Positions 1 through 10,673 of a stretch of 64,000 bases of DNA are shown one piece after another. The translations under genes and the position numbers were made by a program. Origin of the DNA: Actinophytocola sp044466355 (GTDB taxonomy: Bacteria > Actinomycetota > Actinomycetes > Mycobacteriales > Pseudonocardiaceae); contig NZ_JBITMQ010000009.1 in the NCBI RefSeq assembly GCF_044466355.1, forward strand, positions 316,036-380,035. The letters are read 5' to 3'. The notes below the pieces were generated by a model. That model was not told the origin of the DNA. It did not search any database and saw only the letters and a list, made by a program, of their open reading frames with translations. The stretch's first letter is position 1. The number at the start of each line of letters is the position of its first letter.

Positions 1-2151
<2,151 letters not shown>

Positions 2152-2185
2152 CGTGGGTCCTTCCCTGGTTGCTCTGCTCCGGAAC

Positions 2186-2220
2186 ACAAAAAACCCCTCT
2201 GCCGCAGGGCACGAGGGGTT
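2186..2220 (-). terminator. Attenuator terminator in the leuS leader
   Basis: In leuS sense the arms AACCCCTC (2220-2213) and GAGGGGTT (2199-2192) form a perfect 8-bp stem with a 13-nt loop, followed at once by a T run. It lies between the leader peptide and the leuS start, so it can act as an intrinsic terminator whose formation depends on ribosome position on the Leu codons. Confidence 0.75.
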
Positions 2221-2241
2221 AGCCGCACTGACCGGGCGAGG

Positions 2242-2280
2242 TCAGCGCGGCCGGCTAAGGAGCAGGCGTCCGGCGCTCAT
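2242..2280 (-). CDS. Leucine leader peptide upstream of leuS
   Basis: A 12-codon reading frame, MSAGRLLLSRPR then TGA, opens 127 bp upstream of leuS. Codons 6-8 are CTG CTC CTT, three leucines in a row. A -10-like TAGACT ends 6 nt before the ATG, so the message would be leaderless. The stop codon lies in the left arm of a hairpin (2240-2248 with 2225-2233), and a terminator follows. This is the layout of ribosome-mediated attenuation; the regulatory role is inferred from architecture only. Confidence 0.75.
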   Translation of the reverse strand: MSAGRLLLSRPR

Positions 2281-2286
2281 ACCATC

Positions 2287-2292
2287 AGTCTA
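2287..2292 (-). promoter_or_regulatory. -10 element for leuS leader transcript
   Basis: TAGACT on the minus strand ends 6 nt before the leader-peptide ATG, matching the TANNNT -10 consensus and placing the transcript start at the ATG. No convincing -35 is visible at 16-18 nt. Confidence 0.5.
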
Positions 2293-2320
2293 TCGCGGAC
2301 GCCAACCCCGTTTCGCCGCA

Positions 2321-3451
2321 CTACCGGATCGCGAGCGCGACCACCTGGGACACCTGGCTCGACGAGAAGTTGTCGTCGCTGACCAGCAGCAGGGTGCGCT
2401 CGCCGGACCGCAGCCGAGGTCCCCACGTCATGCCCTCGATGTTGTCGACCGTCGACAGGCCGAAGTCCGAAAGGTCGGCGACCAGCTTCTTGCGCACCGG
2501 CCGCACCTTCTCCCCGGCGAGCGAGTCGAGGTCGGCGACGTTCGTGGCGCCACGCGTGCCGATCTCGTGGATCCGCACCTTGTTGCCGACGCCGGTGACG
2601 AACGACCGCTCCACGACGAGGTACCGGCCGGGGCCGGACTCCAGGATCGCCGTGACGCCGTTGTTCGAGAACGCGCCCGGCGGGTTCGGCTGGGCGAACA
2701 CGGGCTCCTGCGGGTACGCGTACTGCGCGACCAGGCGGCCGGACCTGGTCTGCACGGAGATGCGGGACAGGGTGCCGCCCGCGGGGGTGGCCTCCGGACC
2801 GTCCTGCAGCAACGCACCCTCCAGGGCACTCACCACGAGGGTGCCGCCGCCCGCGAACGTGAGCGCCTCGAGTGCCTGGTTGCGCCGCGGCCCCTGGTCG
2901 TCCGCGCTCATCCGCTCCACCTCGGGCAGCGGCAGCACCCGGCGGAACGCGCCGTCGCGCTCGGCGACCTGGACCGACGGGTCGATCAGCACCTGCCGGG
3001 CCGGCTCGACGATGCGCTCACCCTCCTGGCTCCACACGTAGTCGCCCGTCCACGGGTCGACGCGGATGTCCTCCGGGTCGACGGTGGTGCCGTCGGTGGT
3101 GGCGAGCGGCGGGTAGGTGGTGCCGTCCGGCCGCAGGAACGGGTGCGTGCCGGTGAGCCGGACCTCGCCGAGGCCGCGTGCGTTCACGTCGATCGTCGCC
3201 GTGTAGAAGCGCGCGGGCTGCTGGTCCGACCGGTCGTCGCTGATCAGCACGTAGCCGCCGGTGCGCGGGTCGCGGTCGATGCCGGACAGGCCGCCGACCG
3301 TGGTGCCCTCGAACGTGCCCTTGGGGACGATCCGCTCGCCCAGCAGCCGGGCTCCGGGTTCGGCGGCGGCGGGTGCGGTGGTGAGGCAGGCGGCGAGCGC
3401 GGAGACGGCGATCGAGGCGGCGAGGACACGGCGGATCTGCATGGCGTGCAT
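2321..3451 (-). CDS. Secreted esterase-like phytase-family lipoprotein
   Basis: A 376-residue protein of the 'esterase-like activity of phytase' type, a predicted beta-propeller that hydrolyses phosphate or other esters outside the membrane. The N-terminus MHAMQIRRVLAAS has a basic start, a hydrophobic core and a lipobox-like ALAAC near residue 21, so it is probably a lipoprotein or otherwise secreted. Family features visible are GLSGIDRDPRTGGYVLISDD near residues 53-72 and the late NIEGMTWGP segment. A second ATG three codons in (MQIRRV) is an equally plausible start. It lies upstream of the leuS leader on the same strand. Substrate is not predictable. Confidence 0.8.
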   Translation of the reverse strand: MHAMQIRRVLAASIAVSALAACLTTAPAAAEPGARLLGERIVPKGTFEGTTVGGLSGIDRDPRTGGYVLISDDRSDQQPARFYTATIDVNARGLGEVRLTGTHPFLRPDGTTYPPLATTDGTTVDPEDIRVDPWTGDYVWSQEGERIVEPARQVLIDPSVQVAERDGAFRRVLPLPEVERMSADDQGPRRNQALEALTFAGGGTLVVSALEGALLQDGPEATPAGGTLSRISVQTRSGRLVAQYAYPQEPVFAQPNPPGAFSNNGVTAILESGPGRYLVVERSFVTGVGNKVRIHEIGTRGATNVADLDSLAGEKVRPVRKKLVADLSDFGLSTVDNIEGMTWGPRLRSGERTLLLVSDDNFSSSQVSQVVALAIR

Positions 3452-3501
3452 CGCACCGCACCAGGGTGGCCAGTGCGTGACGACCAGGCCAACCCCGCTT
3501 G

Positions 3502-4059
3502 TCAGGCCGTGAGCCGGGACAGGTGGTGGTCGACGAGCGCGATGGCGTCGTCCGGGCCGCGGTGGCCGAGCAGCACCGCGTCGCCGAGACCCGCGACCAC
3601 GGCCAGCAGCAGGTCGGCCTCCCGGACCGGGTCGAGACCGGCCGCCAGCTCACCCGCTTCCTGGGCGGCCGCGACCATGGCGGCCAGCGCCTGGCTCAGC
3701 TGGGTGTGCCCGGCGCGGATTCGGTCGGCGATCTCCTCGTCCTTGAGCGCGCGGACCAGGAACGCGTTCGCCACCAGTGCCTGGTCCCGGCTCTCCTCGT
3801 CCAGTGGGAGCAGCGCGACGAGCGTGTCCCGCAGCCCGCCCGTCACCCGCTGCTCGACGTGGGCCCGGAGCGTGCCGGTGGCGTACCGCAGCATCGCGTC
3901 CTTGGTCGGGAAGTAGTGCTGTACCAGACCTTTCGAGATGCCCGCGGCGGTCGCGACCTCGCCGAGGCTCACCGCCTCCAGACCGCGGTCGGCGGCGATG
4001 CGCCGGACGGCCGCCGCGATCAGCCGTCTGCGTTCCTCGTGATCGACCCGCTTGGGCAT
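3502..4059 (-). CDS. TetR-family transcriptional regulator
   Basis: A 185-residue repressor. The N-terminal helix-turn-helix spans about residues 12-55 (VSLGEVATAAGISKGLVQHYF is the recognition part) and the rest is a helical ligand-binding domain. It is divergent from the alpha/beta hydrolase beginning about 15 bp away, so it probably controls that operon and itself through the shared start region. Ligand unknown. Confidence 0.9.
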   Translation of the reverse strand: MPKRVDHEERRRLIAAAVRRIAADRGLEAVSLGEVATAAGISKGLVQHYFPTKDAMLRYATGTLRAHVEQRVTGGLRDTLVALLPLDEESRDQALVANAFLVRALKDEEIADRIRAGHTQLSQALAAMVAAAQEAGELAAGLDPVREADLLLAVVAGLGDAVLLGHRGPDDAIALVDHHLSRLTA

Positions 4060-4073
4060 CGCACGAGTACGAC

Positions 4074-4892
4074 GTGGCCTACGACCGGGCGTTCGCCACC
4101 CTGCCCGCGCCCGCCGAGCAACACGACGTGACCACGGACTTCGGCACCGCGCGGGTCTACCGCTTCGGGAAGACCGGGCCCGCGCCGCTCGTGCTGCTCC
4201 CCGGCCGGGCGGGGACGTCGATCATGTGGGCGCCCAACCTCGCCGGGCTCGCCGCCGAACGCCCGGTGTGGACCGTCGACCTGATCGGCGAGCCGGGCCG
4301 CAGCGAGCAGACCGCGCCGATCCGCGACGGTGCCGACCAGGCCGCGTGGCTCGACGCCGTTCTCGGGTCACGCGACCTGCGTGGGGTCCACCTCGTCGGC
4401 TACTCGTTCGGCGGGTGGCTCGCCGCGAACCTGGCCGTGCGGGCGCCGGACCGGCTCGCGTCCGTGACGTTGATCGACCCGGTGCGGACCTTCGCCGGGT
4501 TCCCGGTCCCGTTGCTGGTGCGCACGACGCTCACGCTCGTCCCCGGCATCCGCCGCTGGGCCCGCCCGTCGTTCCTGCGGTGGACCGCGGGCGGCGCGGA
4601 CGCACCCGCCGACGACCCGGTGTCGGCGATCATCGACGAGGGCATGCGGACCTTCACGATCACGCTGCCCGTCCCGACGCTGTTCACCGACGAGCAACTC
4701 CGGTCGGTGCGGGTCCCGGTGCTCGCGCTGATCGCGGGACGCAGCGTCATGCACGACGCGCGCCGGGCCGTCGCCCGCGCGCGGGCACTGCTGCCGGACG
4801 TCCGGGCGGAGCTGTGGCCGGACGCGACCCACGCCATCGCGGGCGAGGCACCGGACGCGGTCAACGCCCGGATCCTGGAGTTCGTCCGGTGA
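4074..4892 (+). CDS. Alpha/beta hydrolase
   Basis: A 272-residue alpha/beta-hydrolase-fold enzyme. The nucleophile elbow GYSFGG gives the catalytic serine near residue 107; the catalytic histidine is probably in PDATHAI near the C-terminus, and an acid occurs before it (LIAGRSVMHDA region). The oxyanion-loop segment LLPGRAGTSIMW lies near residue 40. The frame is open further upstream, but that part overlaps the TetR gene, so the GTG at 4074 is preferred; the start is uncertain. Its stop overlaps the next gene (GTGA), indicating translational coupling. Confidence 0.8.
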   Translation: MAYDRAFATLPAPAEQHDVTTDFGTARVYRFGKTGPAPLVLLPGRAGTSIMWAPNLAGLAAERPVWTVDLIGEPGRSEQTAPIRDGADQAAWLDAVLGSRDLRGVHLVGYSFGGWLAANLAVRAPDRLASVTLIDPVRTFAGFPVPLLVRTTLTLVPGIRRWARPSFLRWTAGGADAPADDPVSAIIDEGMRTFTITLPVPTLFTDEQLRSVRVPVLALIAGRSVMHDARRAVARARALLPDVRAELWPDATHAIAGEAPDAVNARILEFVR

Positions 4893-5485
4893 TCGCGCTC
4901 CTGCTGTGGGACGCCGGGCTGCCGCTCGCCGCCTACTACGGGCTGCGGCTCGCCGGGCAGAGCGACCAGCTCGCGCTGCTGGGCGGAGCGCTGCTCGCCG
5001 CACCGCGGATCGGGTGGGTCGCCGTGCGGCACCGAAAGCTCGACGCGGTCGCGGCACTGCTGACGGCCGTGCTCGCGGTCGGGCTCGCGCTGTCCCTCGT
5101 GTCCGGCGACGCCCGGTTCATCCTGGTCAAGGAGTCCTTCGGCACCGCGGCCGCCGCGACCGCGCGCCGCGACCCGTTGATCCTGGTGGCCGTGCGTGCC
5201 GGGGCGAAGCCGGGGAAGCGGGCCGAGATCGACCGGCTGTGCGCGGACGTGCCCACGTTCCGGCGCGCGTTCGTGCTGATGTCCGTGGTGTGGGGAATCG
5301 CACTGCTGCTGGAGGCCACTGCCCGGGTGCCGCTCGTCTACCTGCTGTCCCCGGACGTCATGGCCGGGTTGAGCGTGGTTCTGCTGCTCGTCGTGATCGG
5401 TCTGCTGTCGCTGTGGACGGCCAGGTACGCGGGCCGGGTGCAGTCCCGTCACCCGTCCCGACCTACCATCGACTCGTGTTCGTAG
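4889..5485 (+). CDS. VC0807-like integral membrane protein
   Basis: A 198-residue membrane protein resembling the VC0807 / intracellular-septation-like family. Several hydrophobic segments are visible: residues about 1-20, 45-75, 125-145 and 150-175. Between them is a basic cytoplasmic loop (ARRDPLILVAVRAGAKPGKRAEID). The GTG start overlaps the hydrolase stop and the 3' end overlaps the next gene by 10 nt, so the three genes form one operon. Biochemical role unknown. Confidence 0.7.
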   Translation: MIALLLWDAGLPLAAYYGLRLAGQSDQLALLGGALLAAPRIGWVAVRHRKLDAVAALLTAVLAVGLALSLVSGDARFILVKESFGTAAAATARRDPLILVAVRAGAKPGKRAEIDRLCADVPTFRRAFVLMSVVWGIALLLEATARVPLVYLLSPDVMAGLSVVLLLVVIGLLSLWTARYAGRVQSRHPSRPTIDSCS

Positions 5486-5913
5486 TCGCGCTGGTTCCGC
5501 TGGTCGTCGGGTTGGTCGTCGGGTCCGTCGGTGTGCTCGGGTTCCTCGAGCGGTTGCCGCGCAACCGGTTCGGCGGGGTGCGCACCCCCGCGACCCTGCG
5601 CGACGACGAGACCTTCCGGGTCGGCAACAAGGTCGCCGGGCTGCCCATCGCCGTCGCCGGCGCGGTCGGGATCCTCGGCGGCGGGCTCGCGCTCGCCATC
5701 ACCGGGACCGCCGCGACGCTCGTGACCGCCGTGCTCGCACTGGTCGGGATGGTCGTCATCACCGGAGCGGGTGGCGTGCTCGGGCACCGGGCCGCGGAGG
5801 CCGTGCCCGAGCCGGAGCCGGAGCTGCCCGCCGGCTGCAAGGGTTGTCAGTGCGGTGGCTGCGCGATCACCAAGTCAGTTGGTGCGAACGTCGCCGGGGT
5901 GGGTGGCGAGTAA
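5476..5913 (+). CDS. SdpI-family membrane protein with Cys-rich tail
   Basis: A 145-residue protein of the SdpI/YhfL type (in Bacillus SdpI gives immunity to the SDP toxin). The signature GVRTPATLRDDETFRVGNKVAG follows the first membrane helix, and two more hydrophobic helices follow. Unusually, the C-terminus ends in an acidic stretch and the cluster CKGCQCGGC, which looks able to bind metal. The last 39 bp overlap the 3' end of the convergent yqgE gene, so part of the tail is antisense to it. Function here unknown; it may be a paralog with no immunity role. Confidence 0.75.
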   Translation: MFVVALVPLVVGLVVGSVGVLGFLERLPRNRFGGVRTPATLRDDETFRVGNKVAGLPIAVAGAVGILGGGLALAITGTAATLVTAVLALVGMVVITGAGGVLGHRAAEAVPEPEPELPAGCKGCQCGGCAITKSVGANVAGVGGE

Positions 5914-6456
5914 CGCCAGCGGCATCCCCTGCCGCCGCAGCACCCGGCCCCACAGGTCCTGGTCGGTCGGCGCCAGCACGTCGCTCGGCAGCGCCGGGAC
6001 CACGATCCAGTCGCCGCGCTCGATCTCGCCCGCGACCTGGCCGACGTCCCAGCCCGCGTAGCCCGCGAACACCCGCAGGCCCTTGAACTTCGGCACCAGC
6101 TGTTCGGGGTCGGCGTCGAGGTCCACGAGCGCGACCGGGCCACGCACGCCGATCAGGCCCTTCACCCCGTTCGCCTCCTCGCCGGTGCGCAGGGAGGCCA
6201 GGCAGAGCGCGGTCTTCTGTTCGACCGGGCCGCCGACGAACACCGAGCCCGGGTTCGTCACGTGCGGGCCCCAGTTGGGCAGGACGTCGTCGACCGGGAC
6301 CTCGCTCGGCCGGTTCAGCACGACGCCGAGGGTGCCTTCGCCCCGGTGGTCTATGACGAACACGACGGTCCGGCGGAAGTTCGAGTCGGTCAGACTGGGT
6401 GCCGCGACGAGCAGCGTGCCCGGCTCAACGGCCGCGTCGGGAGCGTCGGATCGCAC
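5875..6456 (-). CDS. YqgE/AlgH-family protein
   Basis: A 193-residue DUF179 (YqgE/AlgH) protein, widely conserved and of unsettled function. The family start GTLLVAAPSL is followed by F-R-T-V-V-F-V-I-D-H and GTLGVVLNRPSEV, then GGPV near the middle and VFAGYAGWDVGQ towards the end. The frame extends upstream, but the conserved part starts just after the GTG at 6456, giving the usual family length. It converges on the SdpI-like gene with a 39-bp tail overlap. Confidence 0.9.
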   Translation of the reverse strand: MRSDAPDAAVEPGTLLVAAPSLTDSNFRRTVVFVIDHRGEGTLGVVLNRPSEVPVDDVLPNWGPHVTNPGSVFVGGPVEQKTALCLASLRTGEEANGVKGLIGVRGPVALVDLDADPEQLVPKFKGLRVFAGYAGWDVGQVAGEIERGDWIVVPALPSDVLAPTDQDLWGRVLRRQGMPLALLATHPGDVRTN

Positions 6457-6739
6457 CAGGACATGATCCCATTCATTCAGCGGGAATCCAGCATGCCTAC
6501 GGTACCCGGGGAACAATGGGAGGGGCCTCCTCGTTGAAGGAGGTGGCTGGACATCATTGTGTCCCCCGGGCTCAACCAGAATCGCCTTCGTGGAATACCG
6601 TTCGGCAGGAGCCACGTCGCGCCAACCGCCGAGAGGCGACCGGGTGCCCAGCCGCCCGTACGGCGGGTGTGTCACGCGAGTGGCTCACCCGCCGTTCGGT
6701 TTTCTCGCCGCGACCGGCTCTCCCATAGGCTCAACCACC

Positions 6740-8041
6740 GTGACCACCTCCGCTGACGTGTCCGATCCGCATCACATCCGGGTCGGTGCCCGTCGGCTCC
6801 TCGCCATCGACGGGTTCCGCAGGCTGCTGTTCAGCCGGTTCTCGTCGCAGTGGGGTGACGGCCTGTTCCAGACGGGACTCGCGGGCGCGGTCGTGTTCAA
6901 CCCGGAGCGGGCGGTGTCCCCGGCGGAGATCGCGGCCGGGTTCGTCGTGCTGCTGCTGCCGTACTCGGTCATCGGGCCGTTCGCCGGCGCGCTGCTCGAC
7001 CGGTGGGACCGCCGCCGCGTCCTCGTTGTGGCGAACCTGACACGCGGCGCGCTGATCCTCGTGTCCGCGGTCTGTGTCGGCACGGGGGTGGCCGGTTTCC
7101 CGATCCTCCTGCTCGCGTTGATCGTGATCGGCATCAGCCGGTTCGTCGGGGCGGGACTGTCCGCGTCGCTGCCGCACGTGGTGCCGGTGCGCAACCTCGT
7201 CGAGGCCAACGCGCTGGCGGTCACGCTCGGCGCGGTGATCTCGGTGCTCGGCGGCGGGTGCGCGGTCGGGCTGCGCGTGGTGTTCGGAGAGGACAACGTG
7301 GGCTCCGGCCTGACCGCGGCCGTCGCGGTCGTCGGTTCGGTGCTGGCGGCGTGGCTCGCGTCCCGGTTCGCCCGCGGCGCGCTCGGCCCCGACCAGGTCG
7401 TCGAACCGGCGACCGCGCTCGCGGCGGTCGCCAACGGACTGTTCGACGGCGGCCGGGTCGCGGCCCGCACGCCGACCGTCGCCGCCGGGTTCTGCGCGCT
7501 GCTCGCGCACCGGGCCGCGTTCGGCATCTCGTTGCTGCTGACCGTCATCCTGATGCGCTACAGCTTCGAGGACTGGGGACCCATCGAGGCCGGGCTGCCC
7601 GGGCTGGGCGTGGTGCTCGGCGCGGGCGGTGTCGGCATCTTCGTCGCCGGCCTCACCACCGCGCGCCTGGTCACCGCGCTGGGGCGCAAGCGGACGGTGT
7701 TCATCGCGCTCGGCGTGGCGGCGGTCTCCCAGTTCGCGCTCGGCCTGCCGATGCTGCTGCCGACCACGCTGGCCGCCGCGTTCCTGATCGCCTACACCGG
7801 ACAGGTCGTGAAGCTGTGCGTGGACGCGGCCGTCCAGCGCGACATCGGCGACGAGGCCCGCGGCCGGGTGTTCGCCCTCTACGACATGCTGTTCAACATC
7901 ACGCAAGCGCTTGCGGTGGCCATCGCGGCCACCGTGATCCCGGCCAACGGCGAGTCGGTGGCCCTCATCGTGGCGGCCACCGTCCTGTACCTGGCCGGGA
8001 TCACGGGCTTCGAACTGGTCAGCCGACGAGCACATCGCTGA
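6740..8041 (+). CDS. MFS transporter
   Basis: A 433-residue major facilitator superfamily permease with about 12 hydrophobic helices. The cytoplasmic A-motif-like loop GALLDRWDRRRVL lies between helices 2 and 3 near residue 77, and the second-half counterpart is ALGRKRTVF. A drug or metabolite efflux role is usual for this type; the substrate cannot be read. GTG 6740 is chosen because a TAGGCT -10 element (6726-6731) ends 8 nt before it, implying leaderless translation, and the protein begins just before the first conserved helix. Confidence 0.85.
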   Translation: MTTSADVSDPHHIRVGARRLLAIDGFRRLLFSRFSSQWGDGLFQTGLAGAVVFNPERAVSPAEIAAGFVVLLLPYSVIGPFAGALLDRWDRRRVLVVANLTRGALILVSAVCVGTGVAGFPILLLALIVIGISRFVGAGLSASLPHVVPVRNLVEANALAVTLGAVISVLGGGCAVGLRVVFGEDNVGSGLTAAVAVVGSVLAAWLASRFARGALGPDQVVEPATALAAVANGLFDGGRVAARTPTVAAGFCALLAHRAAFGISLLLTVILMRYSFEDWGPIEAGLPGLGVVLGAGGVGIFVAGLTTARLVTALGRKRTVFIALGVAAVSQFALGLPMLLPTTLAAAFLIAYTGQVVKLCVDAAVQRDIGDEARGRVFALYDMLFNITQALAVAIAATVIPANGESVALIVAATVLYLAGITGFELVSRRAHR

Positions 8042-8188
8042 ACCGCGGCCCCAGGTGGTTGCGTAAGCAGCCCCCACCCGATCCCGGGGGCCGGCCCCGG
8101 TCCCATTCTACTGGCGGGTGCCGACAAAACCGCAGGTCAGCCGTAGCTGTGGATAACTTTGTGCCACGAGTCCGAGCGAATGGGACAT
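8042..8188. other. Intergenic region with one perfect DnaA box
   Basis: The 147 bp between the convergent MFS and oxidoreductase genes contain a G/C-rich weak hairpin near 8070-8105 and, at 8148-8156, TGTGGATAA, the reverse of the DnaA box TTATCCACA. No gene seen. Whether DnaA binds this isolated site is unknown. Confidence 0.4.
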
Positions 8189-9031
8189 TCAGCCGACGAG
8201 GTCGGCGAGCAGCGTGACCTGCTCGGGGTCCCGGCCGTGGCAGTACAGCACCACCTCGTCCGCGCCCAGGTCCGCGAGCTGGCGAATGACGGCGCGGATC
8301 TGCTGTGGCGTGGTGAGCAGGCCGTCGACCATGTACTGGGCGCGGTCGGTGAACGCGTAGTACTTCGCGATCGCGGCGCGGGCCTCGTCGACCTCCGCGC
8401 CCAGTGCGACGTTGGCCTGGGCGACGATCCGGGGTGCGCCTTCGCGGCCGTGCGACGCCCACGACTTGCGGACCGTGTCGAGCAGACCACCCAGCCAGGA
8501 CGGCGGCGCGGCGGCGAGGAACCCGTCGCCCCAGCGGGCGACGCGGGCCAGCGCGGCGGGCTGGAACCCGCCGAACAGGACCTCCGGGCCGCCGGGCCGG
8601 GTGGGCGCGGGGCCGATCGGGCCGACCTCGTCGCTGTACGGCTCACCGGACCAGACGCGACGCAGCACCGCCATCTGCTCGTCGAGACGGCGGCCGCGGG
8701 TGCGCAGGTCGGTACCCGAGGCGAGGTGGTCGTCAGCACGGCCGCCCACGCCGAGGCCGAGGACGAACCGGCCGCCGGACAGCCGGTCGAGCGTGGCCGC
8801 CTGCTTCGCGAGCAGCGCGGGTTCGCGCAGCGGGGCGAGCAGCACCTCGGTCTGGAGCCGGATGCGTGCGGTGGCTCCGGCGAGCACGCCGAGCGCGACG
8901 AGTGGCTCCGGGTTGTCGTACACGAGCCGGTCGAGCAGGCCGAGCGTGCTGAACGGGCCCGCGTCCGCTCGCCGGGCCCAGTCGAGCAGCACGACCGGGT
9001 CGGAGACGGGCAGGCCAAGACCGATGTTCAT
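8189..9031 (-). CDS. LLM-class (F420-type) oxidoreductase
   Basis: A 280-residue luciferase-like monooxygenase-fold protein of the kind that uses F420 or flavin in actinobacteria. Family features are the N-terminal strand MNIGLGLP, the TARIRLQTEVLLAPLREPALLAKQ region near residue 60 and LSGGRFVLGLGVGGR near residue 90. The ATG at 9031 has AGGAG 8 nt upstream; a longer frame exists but lacks support. Monocistronic. Substrate unknown. Confidence 0.85.
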   Translation of the reverse strand: MNIGLGLPVSDPVVLLDWARRADAGPFSTLGLLDRLVYDNPEPLVALGVLAGATARIRLQTEVLLAPLREPALLAKQAATLDRLSGGRFVLGLGVGGRADDHLASGTDLRTRGRRLDEQMAVLRRVWSGEPYSDEVGPIGPAPTRPGGPEVLFGGFQPAALARVARWGDGFLAAAPPSWLGGLLDTVRKSWASHGREGAPRIVAQANVALGAEVDEARAAIAKYYAFTDRAQYMVDGLLTTPQQIRAVIRQLADLGADEVVLYCHGRDPEQVTLLADLVG

Positions 9032-9147
9032 CGGGAGAACTCCTGTATGAGGGGACGGCAAAGGAACGTGCCGCCCCTCCTGGTGGTGGGCTCCCGCACT
9101 GCGGCGTACTTCTGGAGAACCCGGTTCGGAGTGAGCCCGACTCTAGA

Positions 9148-10608
9148 TCAGCTCTCGGCCGGGGGCGTGATGTTTTCCGCCGCCGCCCACTTGCGCAGCT
9201 CCGCGATCGCCTCGTCGTGGTCCAGTGGGCCGCGGTCGAGGCGCAGCTCCTTCAGGTAGCGCCACGCCTTGCCCACCAGCGGGCCCGGCGGCAGGCCGAG
9301 GAGCCGCATGATCTCGTTGCCGTCCAGGTCCGGGCGGACCTTCGCCAAGTCCTCCTCGGCGGCGATGCGTGCGATCCGTGCCTCGAGGTCGTCGTACGTG
9401 CGCTGCAACGCGGCCGCCTTGCGGCGGTTGCGGGTCGTGCAGTCCGCGCGGACCAGCTTGTGCAGCCGGGACAGCAGGGGACCGGCGTCCGTCACGTACC
9501 TGCGCACCGCCGAGTCGGTCCACTCGCCCCGGCCGTAGCCGTGGAACCGCAGGTGGAGGTACACGAGCTGGGCGACGTCCTCGGTGATCTCCTTCGAGAA
9601 CCGCAGGGCGCGCAAACGCTTGCGGACCATCTTGGCGCCCACGACCTCGTGGTGGTGGAAGCTCACGCCGCCGCCCTCGACGAACCGCCGCGTCGGCGGC
9701 TTGCCGATGTCGTGCAGCAGCGCCGCGAGCCGCAGCACCAGGTCCGGCTCCGTGCCCGGCTCCTCCAGGTCGATCGCCTGGTCCAGCACCACGAGCGAGT
9801 GCTGGTAGACGTCCTTGTGCTGGTGGTGCTCGTCGATCTCCAGCCGCATGGCGGGCACCTCGGGCAGCACGTACTCGGCGAGCCCGGTGTCCACCATCAG
9901 CTCGACACCGCGCCTCGGGTACCGGCCCGTGAGCAGCTTCGCCAGCTCCACCTGGATCCGCTCGGCGGTGATCCGCCGCAGCTCACCGGCCATCTCGCGG
10001 ATCGCGGCCAGCACGCGCGGCGCGACGTCGAAACCGAGCTGGCTCACGAACCGGACCGCACGCATCATCCGCAGCGGGTCGTCGGCGAACGACTCCTGCG
10101 GGGTGGCGGGCGTGTCGAGCACGCGCCGCTTGAGCGCGCCCCGGCCGTCGTGCGGGTCGACGAACTTCTTCGTCACCATGTCGATGGCCATCGCGTTGAC
10201 CGTGAAGTCACGGCGGAGCAGGTCACCCTCGATCGAGTCGCCGAAGCTCACCTCGGGGTTGCGGCTCATCCGGTCGTACGAGTCGGACCGGAACGTCGTG
10301 ATCTCCACGGTGGCGCCGCGCTTGGCCGCGCCCATGGTGCCGAACGCGATGCCGGTGTCCCAGATCGCGTCCGCCCACCCAACCAGCAGCTCACGCACCC
10401 GCTCGGGCCGCGCGTCCGTGGCGAAGTCGAGGTCGTTGCCGAGGCGGTCCATCATCGCGTCGCGCACGGTGCCGCCGACGAGGTACAGCTGGTGCCCGGC
10501 TTCCGCGAAGCGGGCGGCCAGCTCGTCGGCCACGGGAAAGCGCACCTGTTCCTCCGGGTCGCGAGTACTTGCGTCGATGGTGTGGGACAGCGACGTGGAC
10601 GATGACAC
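9148..10608 (-). CDS. cca: CCA tRNA nucleotidyltransferase
   Basis: A 486-residue enzyme that adds or repairs the 3' CCA end of tRNAs; both tRNA genes in this window lack an encoded CCA, so it is needed. The class II nucleotidyltransferase core near residues 40-65 has YLVGGTVRDAMM followed by the catalytic acidic pair in NDLDFATDA; RRDFTVNAMA follows. An HD domain is seen in LLHDIGKP near residue 305. Homolog of the mycobacterial pcnA gene at the same syntenic place. Divergent from the NUDIX gene. Confidence 0.96.
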   Translation of the reverse strand: MSSSTSLSHTIDASTRDPEEQVRFPVADELAARFAEAGHQLYLVGGTVRDAMMDRLGNDLDFATDARPERVRELLVGWADAIWDTGIAFGTMGAAKRGATVEITTFRSDSYDRMSRNPEVSFGDSIEGDLLRRDFTVNAMAIDMVTKKFVDPHDGRGALKRRVLDTPATPQESFADDPLRMMRAVRFVSQLGFDVAPRVLAAIREMAGELRRITAERIQVELAKLLTGRYPRRGVELMVDTGLAEYVLPEVPAMRLEIDEHHQHKDVYQHSLVVLDQAIDLEEPGTEPDLVLRLAALLHDIGKPPTRRFVEGGGVSFHHHEVVGAKMVRKRLRALRFSKEITEDVAQLVYLHLRFHGYGRGEWTDSAVRRYVTDAGPLLSRLHKLVRADCTTRNRRKAAALQRTYDDLEARIARIAAEEDLAKVRPDLDGNEIMRLLGLPPGPLVGKAWRYLKELRLDRGPLDHDEAIAELRKWAAAENITPPAES

Positions 10609-10673
10609 GAGGAACGAGCGTAACTGTCCTGATCGGGCAACCCGGACGCTGCACCGGCATTACGATCGCGAAC

